This document shows, in pieces, positions 4,825 through 5,035 of a stretch of 5,035 nt of DNA. The notes under the pieces were generated by a model that did not search any database, had not been told where the DNA came from, and was given only the letters and a program-made list of their open reading frames with translations. Numbering within the stretch: position 1 is the stretch's first letter; every line of letters starts with the position of its first letter. This stretch comes from Gammaproteobacteria bacterium. Lineage in GTDB: Bacteria > Pseudomonadota > Gammaproteobacteria > UBA9214. Position numbers and translations under genes: made by a program. The DNA lies in the NCBI GenBank assembly GCA_020027635.1, contig JAHKKL010000160.1, positions 1-5,035 on the forward strand, given 5' to 3'.

Positions 4825-5035
4825 CTCACGGTAGAGGAATGGTGCCTGGGGTAAGAATCGATCACACAAAGCGCCTAAGGGTATCCCGCCTGATGGTGTA
4901 GATATTCACCACGTATCTTAATGGACAACGTTCGAAAGAGTATTACCGAGAGAATCTGAAATTTGGTGATTCCAGCAGTTGAATCGCCTCAACGACTGGT
5001 TTCGATCCCTAATTTGCCGTTTAGTTGCGGCTTAT
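4825..5035. other. AT-richer stretch with no supportable gene
   Basis: No reading frame is convincing. A 26-codon open stretch on the plus strand (4902-4979, ending TGA) reads like a protein tail (Y-L-N-G-Q-R-S-K-E-Y-Y) but is preceded by a stop in frame and has no start, so at most it is a decayed gene remnant. One hairpin is visible: GGTGATTC (4965-4972) with GAATCGCC (4981-4988), one G-U pair. Confidence 0.3.

Noticed and set aside
4652..4834. 60-aa open frame on the plus strand containing GAGDGNRTHVSSLGSYSSTIELHPH
   Set aside because: It is the antisense of the tRNA-Gly gene, a well-known false protein pattern.
4902..4979. 26-codon plus-strand stretch resembling a protein tail
   Set aside because: It has no start, has an in-frame stop directly before it, and a possible frameshift to upstream codons is speculative. 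Too short to call a pseudogene.
1..5035. CRISPR array, phage, toxin-antitoxin, retron or other defence system
   Set aside because: No regularly spaced identical repeats, no nuclease, reverse transcriptase or integrase frame, and no small paired toxin/antitoxin genes are visible.

Overview
The window looks like chromosomal DNA from an environmental gammaproteobacterium. The genes are GC-rich, with a YdiK-type AI-2E family permease, a tRNA-Gly with an encoded CCA end, a VPLPA-type PEP-CTERM surface protein and REP-like palindromes of the kind common in Pseudomonas-like and sulfur-oxidising or methanotrophic gammaproteobacteria. The genus cannot be fixed from the sequence alone. Base composition is uneven: 81-1480 and 4773-5035 are visibly richer in A+T than the glycosyltransferase and permease genes.

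Layout, left to right. 1-80 is a pair of inverted REP-like hairpins cut by the window edge. 81-279 has no gene but holds three iterated ACATAAG-like motifs and a probable terminator. 280-1104 (minus) encodes a secreted protein with a C-terminal VPLPAA sorting signal. 1105-1507 holds its leader, a strong-looking sigma-54 (-24/-12) promoter at 1178-1192, a cluster of TAAGGA motifs placed as upstream activator sites would be, and several hairpins behind the next gene. 1508-2074 (minus) is a PAP2-family membrane phosphatase. 2075-2394 is a divergent intergenic region containing an 89-bp nested REP-pair element. 2395-3402 (plus) is a GT4 glycosyltransferase of the MgtA / lipid-glycosyltransferase type. 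It converges on 3428-4564 (minus), a YdiK-like AI-2E family transporter, with a stem-loop spanning both stop codons. 4699-4772 (minus) is tRNA-Gly(CCC), with its own probable promoter and a terminator or pseudoknot structure between it and the permease. 4825-5035 has no supportable gene.

How the parts may work together (inference). The PAP2 phosphatase and GT4 enzyme are divergently arranged. They could supply and glycosylate diacylglycerol (a glycolipid branch), or act on polyprenyl-phosphate and envelope glycan precursors. The PEP-CTERM protein would need an exosortase encoded elsewhere. Its promoter layout fits the RpoN plus PrsK/PrsR-type control known for many PEP-CTERM genes and is the most interesting regulatory signal here. 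I see no clear evidence of a wholly new multi-gene system. The novelty lies in the regulatory DNA, the RNA structures and the uncharacterised surface protein.
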